A DNA stretch of 64,000 bases from Streptomyces typhae. GTDB taxonomy: Bacteria > Actinomycetota > Actinomycetes > Streptomycetales > Streptomycetaceae. The number at the start of each line of letters is the position of its first letter. Within the stretch, counting starts at the first letter, position 1. The stretch is taken from contig NZ_WPNZ01000014.1 of assembly GCF_009755605.1 (NCBI RefSeq), forward strand, positions 124,001-188,000, in the 5' to 3' direction. The position numbers were made by a program, and so were the translations under genes. Under the pieces are notes generated by a model that ran no database searches, was not told where the DNA came from, and saw only the letters and a list, made by a program, of their open reading frames with translations. This document shows positions 32,757 through 40,385 of this stretch, one piece after another.

Positions 32757-33665
32757 CTACGGGCCGGGGTGCAGCTTCAGGTCCTCGCTGATCGTCTCCC
32801 AGAGGGCGTTGAACCACAGATGGGACTGCTCCACGAACGTCGTGTCCCGCAGCCCGTCCCCCTGATGGAACGGGAACAGCATCGACTGCGTTCCCTCCGC
32901 GTCCCACATCTCCAGGTACTCCTGGCCGAATTCCTCGTTCCGCTTGGCCAGCGTGTAGTACGCGAACAGCGCCTCCGTGCCGTTGAGCAGGTACAGCTTC
33001 ACGGGTGGGGTGAAGGGCAGGGCCCGGAACTCCACCCGTACGTCGATGCCGTGCGACTGCCGCAGCGCGGTGAGGTTGTGGCGCAGGACCTGGCCCTGGG
33101 CGTTGCGCTGGTCGAGCCAGCGGCGGTGCACATGGCCGCCCTCGTCCTCACCCTCGACCGGTGCCGGGAAGGCCAGATCGATGTCCCGGCTCGGCAGCAG
33201 CACCCGCACGTCGACCTTGGCCGGTTTCAGCTGTCCGGCGTGGATCTGCCGCAGCGGTTCGCCGATCGCCATCGTCAGGGAGATCGACGTGAGACAGAGC
33301 GCGTCGATCTCCACGTGCGCCGACTCGAAGGCCGCGGCGATGCGCGGGGCGAGCCCGACCATGGTGGGCTCGGGGCGGACCTCGTCGTGGCTCGGCGCCG
33401 AGGGGGTCGCGACCGTGGCCGGGCTGCCCTTGGACACGTTGGCGAGCAGTTGCTCGCTCTGGAGGATGCGCAGCGCCTGGCGCACCGTCCCGCGCTCCAC
33501 GCCGAACTCGACGGCCAACTCCGCCTGCGTGGGCATGCGCTGGCCCGGCCGCAGGCGGCCGGACCTGATCCGGTCGCGCAGCTCGTCTGCCACATCGTGG
33601 TGCGAGCGGTGAGGAGGCGCGCTCGGCGCCTTCCGCTCGTTGACGGAGGTGTGGTCCGCACTCAC
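32757..33665 (-). CDS. devB: DevB-like GntR regulator, paralogue of DevA
   Basis: 302 residues. A GntR winged helix (HDVADELRDRIRSGRLRPGQRMPTQAELAVEFGVERGTVRQALR) and the same C-terminal domain as DevA, with identical stretches such as QRNAQGQVLRHNL and LRQSHGIDVRV and PPVKLYLLNGTEALFAYYT. The start is the GTG at 33665 with ACCGTA (TACGGT on the coding strand) 6 nt upstream, the same leaderless geometry as devA. It is divergent from the second small membrane protein. Position and similarity match devB of S. coelicolor. Confidence 0.85.
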   Translation of the reverse strand: MSADHTSVNERKAPSAPPHRSHHDVADELRDRIRSGRLRPGQRMPTQAELAVEFGVERGTVRQALRILQSEQLLANVSKGSPATVATPSAPSHDEVRPEPTMVGLAPRIAAAFESAHVEIDALCLTSISLTMAIGEPLRQIHAGQLKPAKVDVRVLLPSRDIDLAFPAPVEGEDEGGHVHRRWLDQRNAQGQVLRHNLTALRQSHGIDVRVEFRALPFTPPVKLYLLNGTEALFAYYTLAKRNEEFGQEYLEMWDAEGTQSMLFPFHQGDGLRDTTFVEQSHLWFNALWETISEDLKLHPGP

Positions 33666-33741
33666 AACCAAACCGTACAACTTCTCGCCATCTTTGGGGA
33701 GTTGCTGAGAAGGTGGTTATGAGACGTACCATCGAGGAGAT

Positions 33742-33767
33742 AACTCAGATGGAGTTGGTAGCCAACT
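33742..33767. promoter_or_regulatory. Dev-type operator at devB/small-protein gap
   Basis: AACTCA (33742-33747) followed by AGTTGG-TAG-CCAACT (33753-33767) mirrors the devA operator. TTATGAG at 33717-33723 matches TTATGAG at 32433-32439 in the devA region, perhaps marking the promoter of the small protein. Confidence 0.65.
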
Positions 33768-33897
33768 TGGGTGACATGGTCGGACTCTTCGGGGGGTTGG
33801 CCACCACCCCGGAGTGCCGGGCCGAACCCGGCGCCCGGATCGAACGGTTGGCAGCCGGCTGGGGGTCCGCCGCCCCCGTACCGGAAGGGGGACCGTC

Positions 33898-34083
33898 ATG
33901 CCGCTCATCGCCATCGTCGTCGCCGCCCTCGCCCTCGGGTTCGAGCAGCTCGTGCAGTGGAAGTACGGCCCGCTTGGCATCATCGCGTTCGTGCTGATCA
34001 CCGTGGGGATCAAGGCAAAGAACACCACCTGCGGCGGCATCGGGGCACTGATCCTCGTGCTGCTGCTCACCCAGTCGGGCTGA
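33898..34083 (+). CDS. 61-residue membrane protein, dev-linked (copy 2)
   Basis: Paralogue of the 62-residue protein beside devA: EQLVQWKYGPLGII, ITVGIKAKNTTCGGIGALI. Two membrane segments with a short conserved loop; the Cys near position 45 is also conserved. The ATG follows GGAAGGGGGACC. It is divergent from devB. Function unknown; the KYG...KAKN.TC signature might bind a ligand or partner. Confidence 0.8.
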   Translation: MPLIAIVVAALALGFEQLVQWKYGPLGIIAFVLITVGIKAKNTTCGGIGALILVLLLTQSG

Positions 34084-34359
34084 CCCGGCGCGCACCGCGC
34101 CGGGCCGTCCCGGCCCGCACACGGGCTGGCCGAGCTCTCATCCGGAGGGGAGCCGGGAGTTCGGTCAGCCGTCCGACCAGGGGCCCGGGCCGCCAACAGG
34201 CCCCGCCACGCCGGGCCCGGGCCCCTGAAGAGCCCCTGCAGAGCCCCTGCAGAGCTTTGAAAAGCAGGAAGAGCCGGAAGAGCCAAGGGAAATCGGGCGG
34301 GAGCCCCGAGGGGACTGGGCGAGGACCCTCGGGGGACCGGCCGGGAGCCCTGCGGAAAA

Positions 34360-34399
34360 GGCGGCGGGGTGACCCACACCTGTGGAGCACCCCGCCGCC
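34360..34399. terminator. Terminator after asparaginase gene
   Basis: GGCGGCGGGGTG (34360-34371) pairs with CACCCCGCCGCC (34388-34399); an inner CCACA/TGTGG pairing extends the stem. The rest of the 34084-34439 gap has GAGCCCCTGCA repeats near 34225-34260 and no gene. Confidence 0.85.
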
Positions 34400-34439
34400 G
34401 ACACTCCTGAGGACGGCCCTCCGGCCGCCCACCGTCAGC

Positions 34440-35423
34440 TCACGGCCCGTATACGGCCCGTATCTCGCCCACCTCGCGCCCCGCCCCCAGGAGCGGCGCG
34501 CTGCCGATGCGGTCGAGGACCGGCGCGTCGGTGCCGAGCAGGCGCAGGGCGCGTGCCAGGACGGGGCCGAGCACCCGGGTCGCGCCGTCGTCGATCTTGA
34601 AGGCGAGGGCCCGGCCGTCGGGCAGCGCGACTGCCTGCACCGCCTCGGCGCCCATCTTCGACAGCACTCCCGGCACCTCACGCATCAGCCAGGTGTCGGG
34701 ACGCCGGGTCCCGGCGACGTACTCGGGGTGGGCGCGCATGGCGTCCGCGACCCGGCGCTCGGCGCTTCCGGCGGGGGCCAGGACGAAGTGCCGGTAGGCG
34801 CGGGCGAGGCCGGTCAGGGATATGGCCATCAGGGGCGCGCCGCAGCCGTCCGTGCCGACCGCGGCTACGGGCTCGCCCGCGGCCTCCTCGATCACGTCGC
34901 GGATCAGGCGCTGGAGCGGGTGCTCGGGGTCGAGGTAGCTCTCCTTGGGCCAGCCGTTGAGGTCGCAGGCCGCGAGCATGGCGGTGTGCTTGCCCGAGCA
35001 GTTCATGGTGACCCGGTCACGGACCGCGCCTGCGGCGAGATAGGTCTCGGTCTCGACGGGGTCGAGCGGCAGATCGGGCGGGCACTGCAACTCGGCGGCG
35101 GTCAGCCGGTGCTCGGTGAGCATCTTCTGCACGAGATCCCGGTGGAACGTTTCCCCGGAGTGGCTGGCGGCGGCCAGGGCGAGGCGTTCGCCCGAAAGCT
35201 CCAGTCCGGCCCGCAGCACCGCCGCGGCCTGCATCGGCTTGTTGGTGGAGCGCGGGAACACGGGCGCCGTGACGTCGCCGAGCGCGAGCTGCACGTCGCC
35301 GTCGGCGCCGAGCAGCACCAGGCTGCCCCGGTGGCGGCCCTCGACGAAGCCGGACCTGACGACCTCGGCGAGGACCGGCGGTATGGCGGGGGTGCTGCTG
35401 GTGGCGGCTGACGTCGGCGTCAT
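34440..35423 (-). CDS. Asparaginase (bacterial type, pfam06089-like)
   Basis: 327 residues of the Rhizobium-type asparaginase family: VRSGFVEGRHRGSLVLLG near the start, FPRSTNKPMQAAAVL, ASHSGETFH, MNCSGKHTAMLAAC, GTDGCGAPLMAISL. These Ser/Lys/Cys-containing motifs line the active site in that family. It probably hydrolyses L-asparagine to aspartate and ammonia in the cytoplasm. The ATG follows GGAAGG. Monocistronic with a terminator downstream. Confidence 0.88.
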   Translation of the reverse strand: MTPTSAATSSTPAIPPVLAEVVRSGFVEGRHRGSLVLLGADGDVQLALGDVTAPVFPRSTNKPMQAAAVLRAGLELSGERLALAAASHSGETFHRDLVQKMLTEHRLTAAELQCPPDLPLDPVETETYLAAGAVRDRVTMNCSGKHTAMLAACDLNGWPKESYLDPEHPLQRLIRDVIEEAAGEPVAAVGTDGCGAPLMAISLTGLARAYRHFVLAPAGSAERRVADAMRAHPEYVAGTRRPDTWLMREVPGVLSKMGAEAVQAVALPDGRALAFKIDDGATRVLGPVLARALRLLGTDAPVLDRIGSAPLLGAGREVGEIRAVYGP

Positions 35424-35760
35424 CTTCGGCCTTCCGGGTGCGGGCGGTGCGACGACCGCTCGCGCGGTGGCCCGGCCGGTGCGCGGGCCGCTGCCGGGAC
35501 CGGGGTCCTGGCCGCCGCCCCTCGCGGGCGCGGCACCGGGACCGTGGTCGCGTCAGCCGCCCGGTGCCGTGGCGCCGGGACCGCGGCCCCTGGGGGGCCG
35601 GGTCCGGAGCGGCTCCGCGATCACGGGGTCCGGGATCGTGGTGGCCGCCCGGCGCCGGCGTCCGCCGGGATCGTCGATCGCGGCAGGTGCCGGTCCCCGG
35701 ACCGGTCCCCGGGAGGTCACCGGGCCCGGCGGGGCGGCGGCGTCCGCCGGGTCGGCGGGG
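35424..35760. other. 337-bp GC-rich gap, no gene seen
   Basis: This lies upstream of the asparaginase start and downstream of rsiG, both on the minus strand. It consists of GGGCCG/CCGGGA-rich sequence with open frames but no recognisable protein or conserved small ORF. It must include the asparaginase promoter. Confidence 0.4.
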
Positions 35761-36519
35761 TCACGCGAGCAGGTCGTCTACTTGTGCTTCGCCTTCACGG
35801 TACCTGCGTGCGATCTCCGCACTGCAATCGTCCGTGGTGCGCTGCATCTCCTGACGCCGCCGCGACACCTGCTGTTCGTACCGGACCAGGCGCCCCATGG
35901 CGGCGTGCAGCTCCTCGTCCGTACGGGCGGCCAGGTCGGAGAGCGCCACCTCGGAGAGCATGTCGGCGGCGAGGCGCCGGTACTCCTCGCTGTGGGGCGT
36001 GCCGAGGGTCACGTGCCGGGCCGACGAGCGGTGCCGGGCGGGGCCGTCGGTGAGGATCTCCGGGAGCCGGTCGACGACCAGGGGCGCGTCCGGGGCGCCC
36101 GGGGCCGCCGGGGAACCCTGGGCGCGGGCGGCGCCCGCACTCCCCGCCGTGTCCGCGCGCGGGCGGCTGCGGCGCGCGGTCTCGGCCCGCAGGATGTCGA
36201 TGCGCCCCTGTAGCAGCCTGCGTACGTAACTCAGGTCCGCCTCGTCCTGCTGGGTGGAGCGGCGCAGCTCCCGCAGCGCGGGGAGGCGGAGTGCGGGCAG
36301 GTCGTGCGCGGGCGCGTCGGGCAGCAGGGGGCTGCCGGTGCGCTGGGTGGGCGGCCGGGACACCTGCGTCCCTCCTGCTCCGCTCACTCCGGCCGTCCCG
36401 CCCGCACCGGCTGCCCCGCCCGTGCCGGCCGTCCCGCTGGTCCCGGCCGCCCGTCTCGCCCCCGGCGACCAGGGCATGTCGGACGCCTTGGGCGTACTGG
36501 GCGTACTGGGTGTGCTCAT
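35761..36519 (-). CDS. rsiG: RsiG, c-di-GMP-dependent anti-sigma-WhiG
   Basis: 252 residues. Two copies of the c-di-GMP motif E-x3-S-x2-R-x3-Q-x3-D are exact: E93/S97/R100/Q104/D108 and E215/S219/R222/Q226/D230. This identifies RsiG, which with c-di-GMP sequesters sigma-WhiG and delays sporulation. Residues 1-60 are a Gly/Ala/Thr disordered leader. The linker between the two helices is Ala/Pro-rich. The ATG at 36519 opens a TPSTPSTP repeat. whiG is not in this window. Confidence 0.93.
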   Translation of the reverse strand: MSTPSTPSTPKASDMPWSPGARRAAGTSGTAGTGGAAGAGGTAGVSGAGGTQVSRPPTQRTGSPLLPDAPAHDLPALRLPALRELRRSTQQDEADLSYVRRLLQGRIDILRAETARRSRPRADTAGSAGAARAQGSPAAPGAPDAPLVVDRLPEILTDGPARHRSSARHVTLGTPHSEEYRRLAADMLSEVALSDLAARTDEELHAAMGRLVRYEQQVSRRRQEMQRTTDDCSAEIARRYREGEAQVDDLLA

Positions 36520-36676
36520 GTGGCTCTACCGTCCCCTCAGCCGGCGCGGTACACCGCGTGGGAGCATCGTGCCACCCCAAGTGGCCGCTCTGTGCGTGAT
36601 GCCCCCAATCGGCCCCGGATGGGGGGTTCTGGACCGGCGCACTGGCGGCGTGCTCGGGCAGGGCATGATGGTGCGC

Positions 36677-37102
36677 ATGCGTGCGGTGGTGCAGAGGGTG
36701 GACGGGGCGAGCGTCGTCGTGGACGGCGAGACGGTCGGCGAGATCGTGGGCGAGGGGCTGTGCGTGCTCGTGGGTGTCACCCACGGCGACACCGCGGAGA
36801 AGGCCGGGCAGCTCGCCCGCAAGCTCTGGTCCCTACGGCTGCTCCAGGACGAGAAGTCCTGCTCGGACGTGGGTGCGCCGCTGCTCGTGATCAGTCAGTT
36901 CACGCTGTACGGGGACGCGCGCAAGGGGCGGCGGCCCACGTGGAACGCGGCTGCTCCCGGGGAGGTGGCCGAGCCGCTCGTCGAGGAGGTCGTCGCGCGG
37001 CTGCGGGCGCTCGGTGCGACCGTGGCGACGGGGCGCTTCGGGGCCCACATGCGCGTGGGCCTGACGAACGACGGCCCGTTCACGGTCCTCCTGGACATGT
37101 GA
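36677..37102 (+). CDS. dtd: D-aminoacyl-tRNA deacylase
   Basis: 141 residues, usual family length. It removes D-amino acids from mischarged tRNA. The conserved SQFTLYG and GLTNDGPFTVLLDM motifs (Gly-cisPro-containing in the second) are present, as is MRAVVQRVDGASV at the start. The ATG at 36677 follows CATGAT by 7 nt, perhaps leaderless. Divergent from rsiG. Confidence 0.95.
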   Translation: MRAVVQRVDGASVVVDGETVGEIVGEGLCVLVGVTHGDTAEKAGQLARKLWSLRLLQDEKSCSDVGAPLLVISQFTLYGDARKGRRPTWNAAAPGEVAEPLVEEVVARLRALGATVATGRFGAHMRVGLTNDGPFTVLLDM

Positions 37103-37152
37103 CGCCCCCGCCCGCCCTGCCGGGGGCACCCCAACCCCACCCCTTCCCGTAA

Positions 37153-37310
37153 CCAGGGGCGCTGCGCCCCCTGGACCCCAGCCCTGTCGGCGCTCCGCGC
37201 CTCGTCCTCAAACGCCGGACGGGCTGAATACTTCGCCGCGCGCGCAAGGACTCTGCCGCACCGGCGACATATCTAGCCCGTCCGGCGATTGAGGACGAGC
37301 GCGGAGCGCG
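37153..37310. repeat. Hairpin plus inverted pair of extragenic repeats
   Basis: A compact hairpin CCAGGGGCGC..GCGCCCCCTGG (37153-37174) is followed by GCCTCGTCCTCAAACGCCGG-ACGGGCTGA (37199-37227) and its inverted relative AGCCCGTCCGGCGATTGAGGACGAGC (from 37275). This is a dispersed Streptomyces extragenic repeat seen again near 48340 and 56181. It separates the convergent dtd and ygfZ-like genes. Confidence 0.8.
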
Positions 37311-37351
37311 ATGGAAGGGCGGGTGGGTGGGGGAAAGAGCGGAACAGAGTG

Positions 37352-38317
37352 CTACGGGGTCACCACGGGCTCCTGGGCGGCTGCGGTCGTGCCGGCAAGG
37401 AGTTCCGCGTCGAGGGGCACGTTCCGCTTGATGAGCCCGAGGGCGATGGGCCCCAGCTCGTGGTGGCGCACGGAGGTGGTGATGAAGCCGAGCTTGCGCC
37501 CCTCGGGCCCGTCGGCGGCGAGGTGGAGCGGCGTACCGTGCGCCGGCAGGTGCACCTCGCTGCCGTCCAGGTGGAGGAAGACCAGGCGCCGCGGCGGCTT
37601 GCCGAGGTTCTGGACGCGGGCGACGGTCTCCTGACCTCGGTAGCAGCCCTTCTGGAGATGGACGGCGCTGCCGATCCAGCCCAGCTCGTGCGGAATGGTG
37701 CGGTGGTCGGTCTCGAAGGCGAGCCGGGGCCGGTGCTGCTCGACACGCAGCGCCTCGTGGGCGAGGAGCCCGGCGACGGGCCCGTTCCCCTCGGCGTACG
37801 CGGACAGCTCACCGCGCGGCAGGAAGACGTCACGGCCGTGCGGGGTCTCCCGTACGGCGGCCCCCTCGGGCACCGGCGCGATGGACCCGGCGGGCAGGTG
37901 CACCACGGCGAACTCGGCGGTGCGGTCGGCGACTTCGACGCGGTAGAAGAACTTCATGCTCTCCAGGTAGGCGACGAGGGCGTCCTGGGTGCCGGGCTCG
38001 ACGTGGGCCCACATCGTCTCGCCGTCGTCGACGAGGTACAGGGCGTGCTCGATGTGTCCGTTCGCGGACAGGATCAGCGCCTCCGTGGCGCGGCCCGCGG
38101 GCAGCTCGCTGACGTGCTGGGTGAGCAGCAGATGCAGCCAGCTCAGCCGGTCGGCGCCGGTGACGGTGACGACACCGCGGTGGGAGAGGTCGACGAGGCC
38201 CGCGCCGTCGGCGAGGGCGCGCTGCTCGCGGAACAGATCGCCGTAGTGGGCGGCGACGCCTTCGTCCACGCCCTCCGCGGGGACGGCGCCGGGCAGCGAC
38301 AGCAAGGGGCTCTTCAT
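37352..38317 (-). CDS. YgfZ/GcvT-like folate-binding protein
   Basis: 321 residues of the tetrahydrofolate-binding YgfZ family that helps maintain iron-sulfur enzymes. The family signature is KGCYRGQETVARV. GADRLSWLHLLLTQHVSELPAGRATEALIL marks the N-terminal domain. The start is taken at the ATG 38317, with TAACCT 8 nt upstream (leaderless); a GTG two codons earlier is possible. It lies next to nur, divergent. Confidence 0.9.
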   Translation of the reverse strand: MKSPLLSLPGAVPAEGVDEGVAAHYGDLFREQRALADGAGLVDLSHRGVVTVTGADRLSWLHLLLTQHVSELPAGRATEALILSANGHIEHALYLVDDGETMWAHVEPGTQDALVAYLESMKFFYRVEVADRTAEFAVVHLPAGSIAPVPEGAAVRETPHGRDVFLPRGELSAYAEGNGPVAGLLAHEALRVEQHRPRLAFETDHRTIPHELGWIGSAVHLQKGCYRGQETVARVQNLGKPPRRLVFLHLDGSEVHLPAHGTPLHLAADGPEGRKLGFITTSVRHHELGPIALGLIKRNVPLDAELLAGTTAAAQEPVVTP

Positions 38318-38351
38318 GTTCACAAAGGTTACGACCCGTGGGCCCCGCGAC

Positions 38352-38822
38352 TTATTCCGCGTCGGAGACGCGTGCCGCGTCGGGCGCCGCTTCCGCCTCC
38401 GCGCCGCCCGCGCACGTCGCGCAGCGGCCGAAGATCGCGAAGTGCTTCAGATCGGTGTCGAACCCGAACTGCTCGCGCAGCTTCGCGGTGAAGTCGGCGG
38501 CCACGTCCAGGTCGGCCTCGATCACGCCCGTGCAGTCCCGGCACACCAGGTGGATGTGGTGGTGGCGGTCCGCGAGGTGGTACGTGGGCGCGCCGTGCCC
38601 GAGGTGGGCGTGGCTGACCAGGCCCAGCTCCTCAAGGAGCTCCAGGGTCCGGTAGACGGTGGAGATGTTGATCCCCGACGCCGTCCTGCGGACCTCGCAG
38701 AGGATGTCGTCGGGGGTCGCGTGCTCCAGGGCGTCCACGGCCTCGAGCACGAGCTGGCGCTGCGGCGTCAGGCGATACCCGCGCTGCCGCAGATCGCTCT
38801 TCCAGTCGGAGTCGGCACTCAC
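38352..38822 (-). CDS. nur: Nur, nickel-responsive Fur-family regulator
   Basis: 156 residues. Fur-type winged helix (LRQRGYRLTPQRQLVLEAV, INISTVYRTLELLEELG). Metal ligands: His34, His87, His89 and His91 correspond, with an offset of one, to the nickel-site His33/86/88/90 of S. coelicolor Nur, and His71/His73 to its second site. Two CxxC pairs (CRDC, CATC) may bind zinc. Nur represses nickel uptake and the Fe-SOD gene in S. coelicolor. GTG at 38822; another GTG one codon earlier. Nitrobindin is 19 bp upstream. Confidence 0.9.
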   Translation of the reverse strand: MSADSDWKSDLRQRGYRLTPQRQLVLEAVDALEHATPDDILCEVRRTASGINISTVYRTLELLEELGLVSHAHLGHGAPTYHLADRHHHIHLVCRDCTGVIEADLDVAADFTAKLREQFGFDTDLKHFAIFGRCATCAGGAEAEAAPDAARVSDAE

Positions 38823-38841
38823 CACGCCCCCGAGTCTAGGC

Positions 38842-39414
38842 CTACTTGAAGAACGCGATGCCGTCGTCCGGCAGGTCGCCCAGGTTCCGTGCCATCTCGG
38901 CGACGTCCTCGGGTGTGACGACCTTCTTGAGCTGCGCCGACATGTACGGCCGCAGCGGCACATCGGGCGTCTGCTTCTCGCCGACCCACATCAGGTCGCC
39001 CTTCACATAGCCGTACAGGCGCTTGCCGCCGGTGTACGGGCCGGAGGCGGCGGTGCGGGCGACGGCGTCGGTGGCCAGGTCGATCTGCGGCTTCTGGTCG
39101 GCCAGCTCGCCGTACCAGACCTCGACGACGCCGTCCTGGCGGACCATGACGACCTCGACCTTGCGGTCCGCATCGATGCGCCAGAAGCCCGACTCGGACT
39201 CCAGCGGCTCCACCTTGTTGCCCTCGGCGTCGAGCACCCAGGTGTGCGAGTGGAACTCCAGGAAGTCCCGCCCGTCGTGCGTGAAGGAGACCTCCTGGCC
39301 GAAATTCGCCTTCGGCGAGCCGGGGAAGTCGGTGACGCCCGCGCCCGCCCAGTTGCCCAGGAGCCAGGCGAGGGGGACGAGGTCACGGTGCAGGTCGGAC
39401 GGGATCTCGATCAT
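38842..39414 (-). CDS. Nitrobindin/FABP-like heme-binding protein
   Basis: 190-residue lipocalin-like beta barrel of the nitrobindin (DUF1794) family. The entry motif is LLGNWAGAGVTDFPG, and the barrel closes with LMWVGEKQTPDVPLRPYMSAQLKKV. These bind ferric heme and can isomerise peroxynitrite in characterised members. It opens with MIEIPSDLHRDLVPLAWLLG. It precedes nur and follows the 33-codon membrane peptide on the same strand. Confidence 0.88.
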   Translation of the reverse strand: MIEIPSDLHRDLVPLAWLLGNWAGAGVTDFPGSPKANFGQEVSFTHDGRDFLEFHSHTWVLDAEGNKVEPLESESGFWRIDADRKVEVVMVRQDGVVEVWYGELADQKPQIDLATDAVARTAASGPYTGGKRLYGYVKGDLMWVGEKQTPDVPLRPYMSAQLKKVVTPEDVAEMARNLGDLPDDGIAFFK

Positions 39415-39448
39415 GGGGTGCTCAGGAGTCTCTCGGTGGGGGGTGCGG

Positions 39449-39550
39449 TCAGCGCTGGCCCTGGTACAGCTTCTTCACGGTCAGACCCGCGAAGGCGAGG
39501 ACGCCGACGCAGACCAGGACGAGGAGAGCGGAGAAGAAGGCCTCAAGCAC
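39449..39550 (-). CDS. 33-residue single-pass membrane peptide
   Basis: GTG at 39550, preceded by AAGGAG with 6-nt spacing, opens 33 codons ending in TGA. A hydrophobic helix (ALLVLVCVGVLAFAG) is followed by a basic tail LTVKKLYQGQR and preceded by VLEAFFS. It lies 34 nt upstream of the nitrobindin gene on the same strand, so probably one operon. I recall short orthologues annotated as hypothetical in other Streptomyces. Function unknown. Confidence 0.7.
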   Translation of the reverse strand: MLEAFFSALLVLVCVGVLAFAGLTVKKLYQGQR

Positions 39551-39677
39551 GGGGTGCTCCTTGATTCCTTGTGAGGATGCGGGCGGTGGGCACAGAGCCG
39601 TACCCCACTGTAGTCGGGCTGTGCGACCGTCTCTCGCCGAGGTGGCCCACCCGCGTCCCGGCCCGTCAGTGCCGTAG

Positions 39678-39935
39678 TCAGTGCCGTCGTCTTCCGTCCA
39701 GCTCGTTCCACCACTCGTCGGACTTGGGGTCTCCCGAGGGATCGTCCCACCAGCGGTCGTCCGGCCCCCGCCGGTTGGCGGTGATGGCGGCGAGCGGCGG
39801 TATCACCATGGCGACGACGCACATGCCGACGGCCACGGGCACCGACCAGAGCCGCACGACGCCCCAGGCCAGGACGAACAGGGCCACGCAGGTCCCCATC
39901 ATGGCGAAGTACACATGGCGCCGTCGCGCGTACAT
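39678..39935 (-). CDS. DUF3099 family small membrane protein
   Basis: 85 residues: MYARRRHVYFAMMGTCV starts a first hydrophobic segment, then VPVAVGMCVVAMVIPPLAAITAN. A Trp/Asp-rich tail (DDRWWDDP, DEWWNELDGRRRH) follows. The ATG at 39935 follows CTGGAGAC. DUF3099 proteins are conserved in actinobacteria without known function. The small peptide gene starts 127 bp downstream. Confidence 0.85.
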   Translation of the reverse strand: MYARRRHVYFAMMGTCVALFVLAWGVVRLWSVPVAVGMCVVAMVIPPLAAITANRRGPDDRWWDDPSGDPKSDEWWNELDGRRRH

Positions 39936-39954
39936 GTCTCCAGCGTAAAACCGA

Positions 39955-40000
39955 AGGGCCGCACCCCTCCAGCGGCGTCCAACCCCTGGGGTGCGGCCCT
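39955..40000. terminator. Terminator after DUF1416 gene
   Basis: AGGGCCGCACCCC (39955-39967) pairs perfectly with GGGGTGCGGCCCT (39988-40000). It ends the leftward DUF1416-sseA operon before DUF3099. Confidence 0.9.
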
Positions 40001-40054
40001 GCGGCCCGTGCGCGTGCCGTCGCCGGGCGGCGACGGCACCGGCAGCGAGATCGC

Positions 40055-40342
40055 TCAGACGGCGATCGCGACCTCCGCGAGGCCGCCGGTCTGCGCGACG
40101 ACCGTACGGTCCGCCGAGCCGCCCGGGACCAGGGCGCGCACGGTCCACGTGCCCTCGGCCGCGTAGAAGCGGAACTGGCCGGTGGCGGAGGTGGGCACCT
40201 CCGCGGTGAACTCGCCGGTCGAGTCCAGGAGGCGCACGTAACCGGTGACGGGCTCGCCGTCGCGGGTCACCTGGCCCTGGATGGTGGTCTCACCGGGCTT
40301 GATCGTCGAAGCGTCCGGGCCGCCGGCCTTGGCTCCACACAT
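40055..40342 (-). CDS. DUF1416 (SseC-like) sulfur-metabolism protein
   Basis: 95 residues, full-length DUF1416: GETTIQGQVTRDGEPVTGYVRLLDSTGEFTAEV with a beta-sandwich-like pattern. MCGAKAGGPD opens it; Cys2 is conserved. It follows the sulfurtransferase gene by 43 bp, as does sseC after sseA in mycobacteria. Role in sulfur trafficking is inferred from that pairing. The ATG follows CTGGGAG. Confidence 0.9.
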   Translation of the reverse strand: MCGAKAGGPDASTIKPGETTIQGQVTRDGEPVTGYVRLLDSTGEFTAEVPTSATGQFRFYAAEGTWTVRALVPGGSADRTVVAQTGGLAEVAIAV

Positions 40343-40385
40343 GTGTACTCCCAGGGGAACTAGGGGGAAGGAAGGTCGGGTGGTC

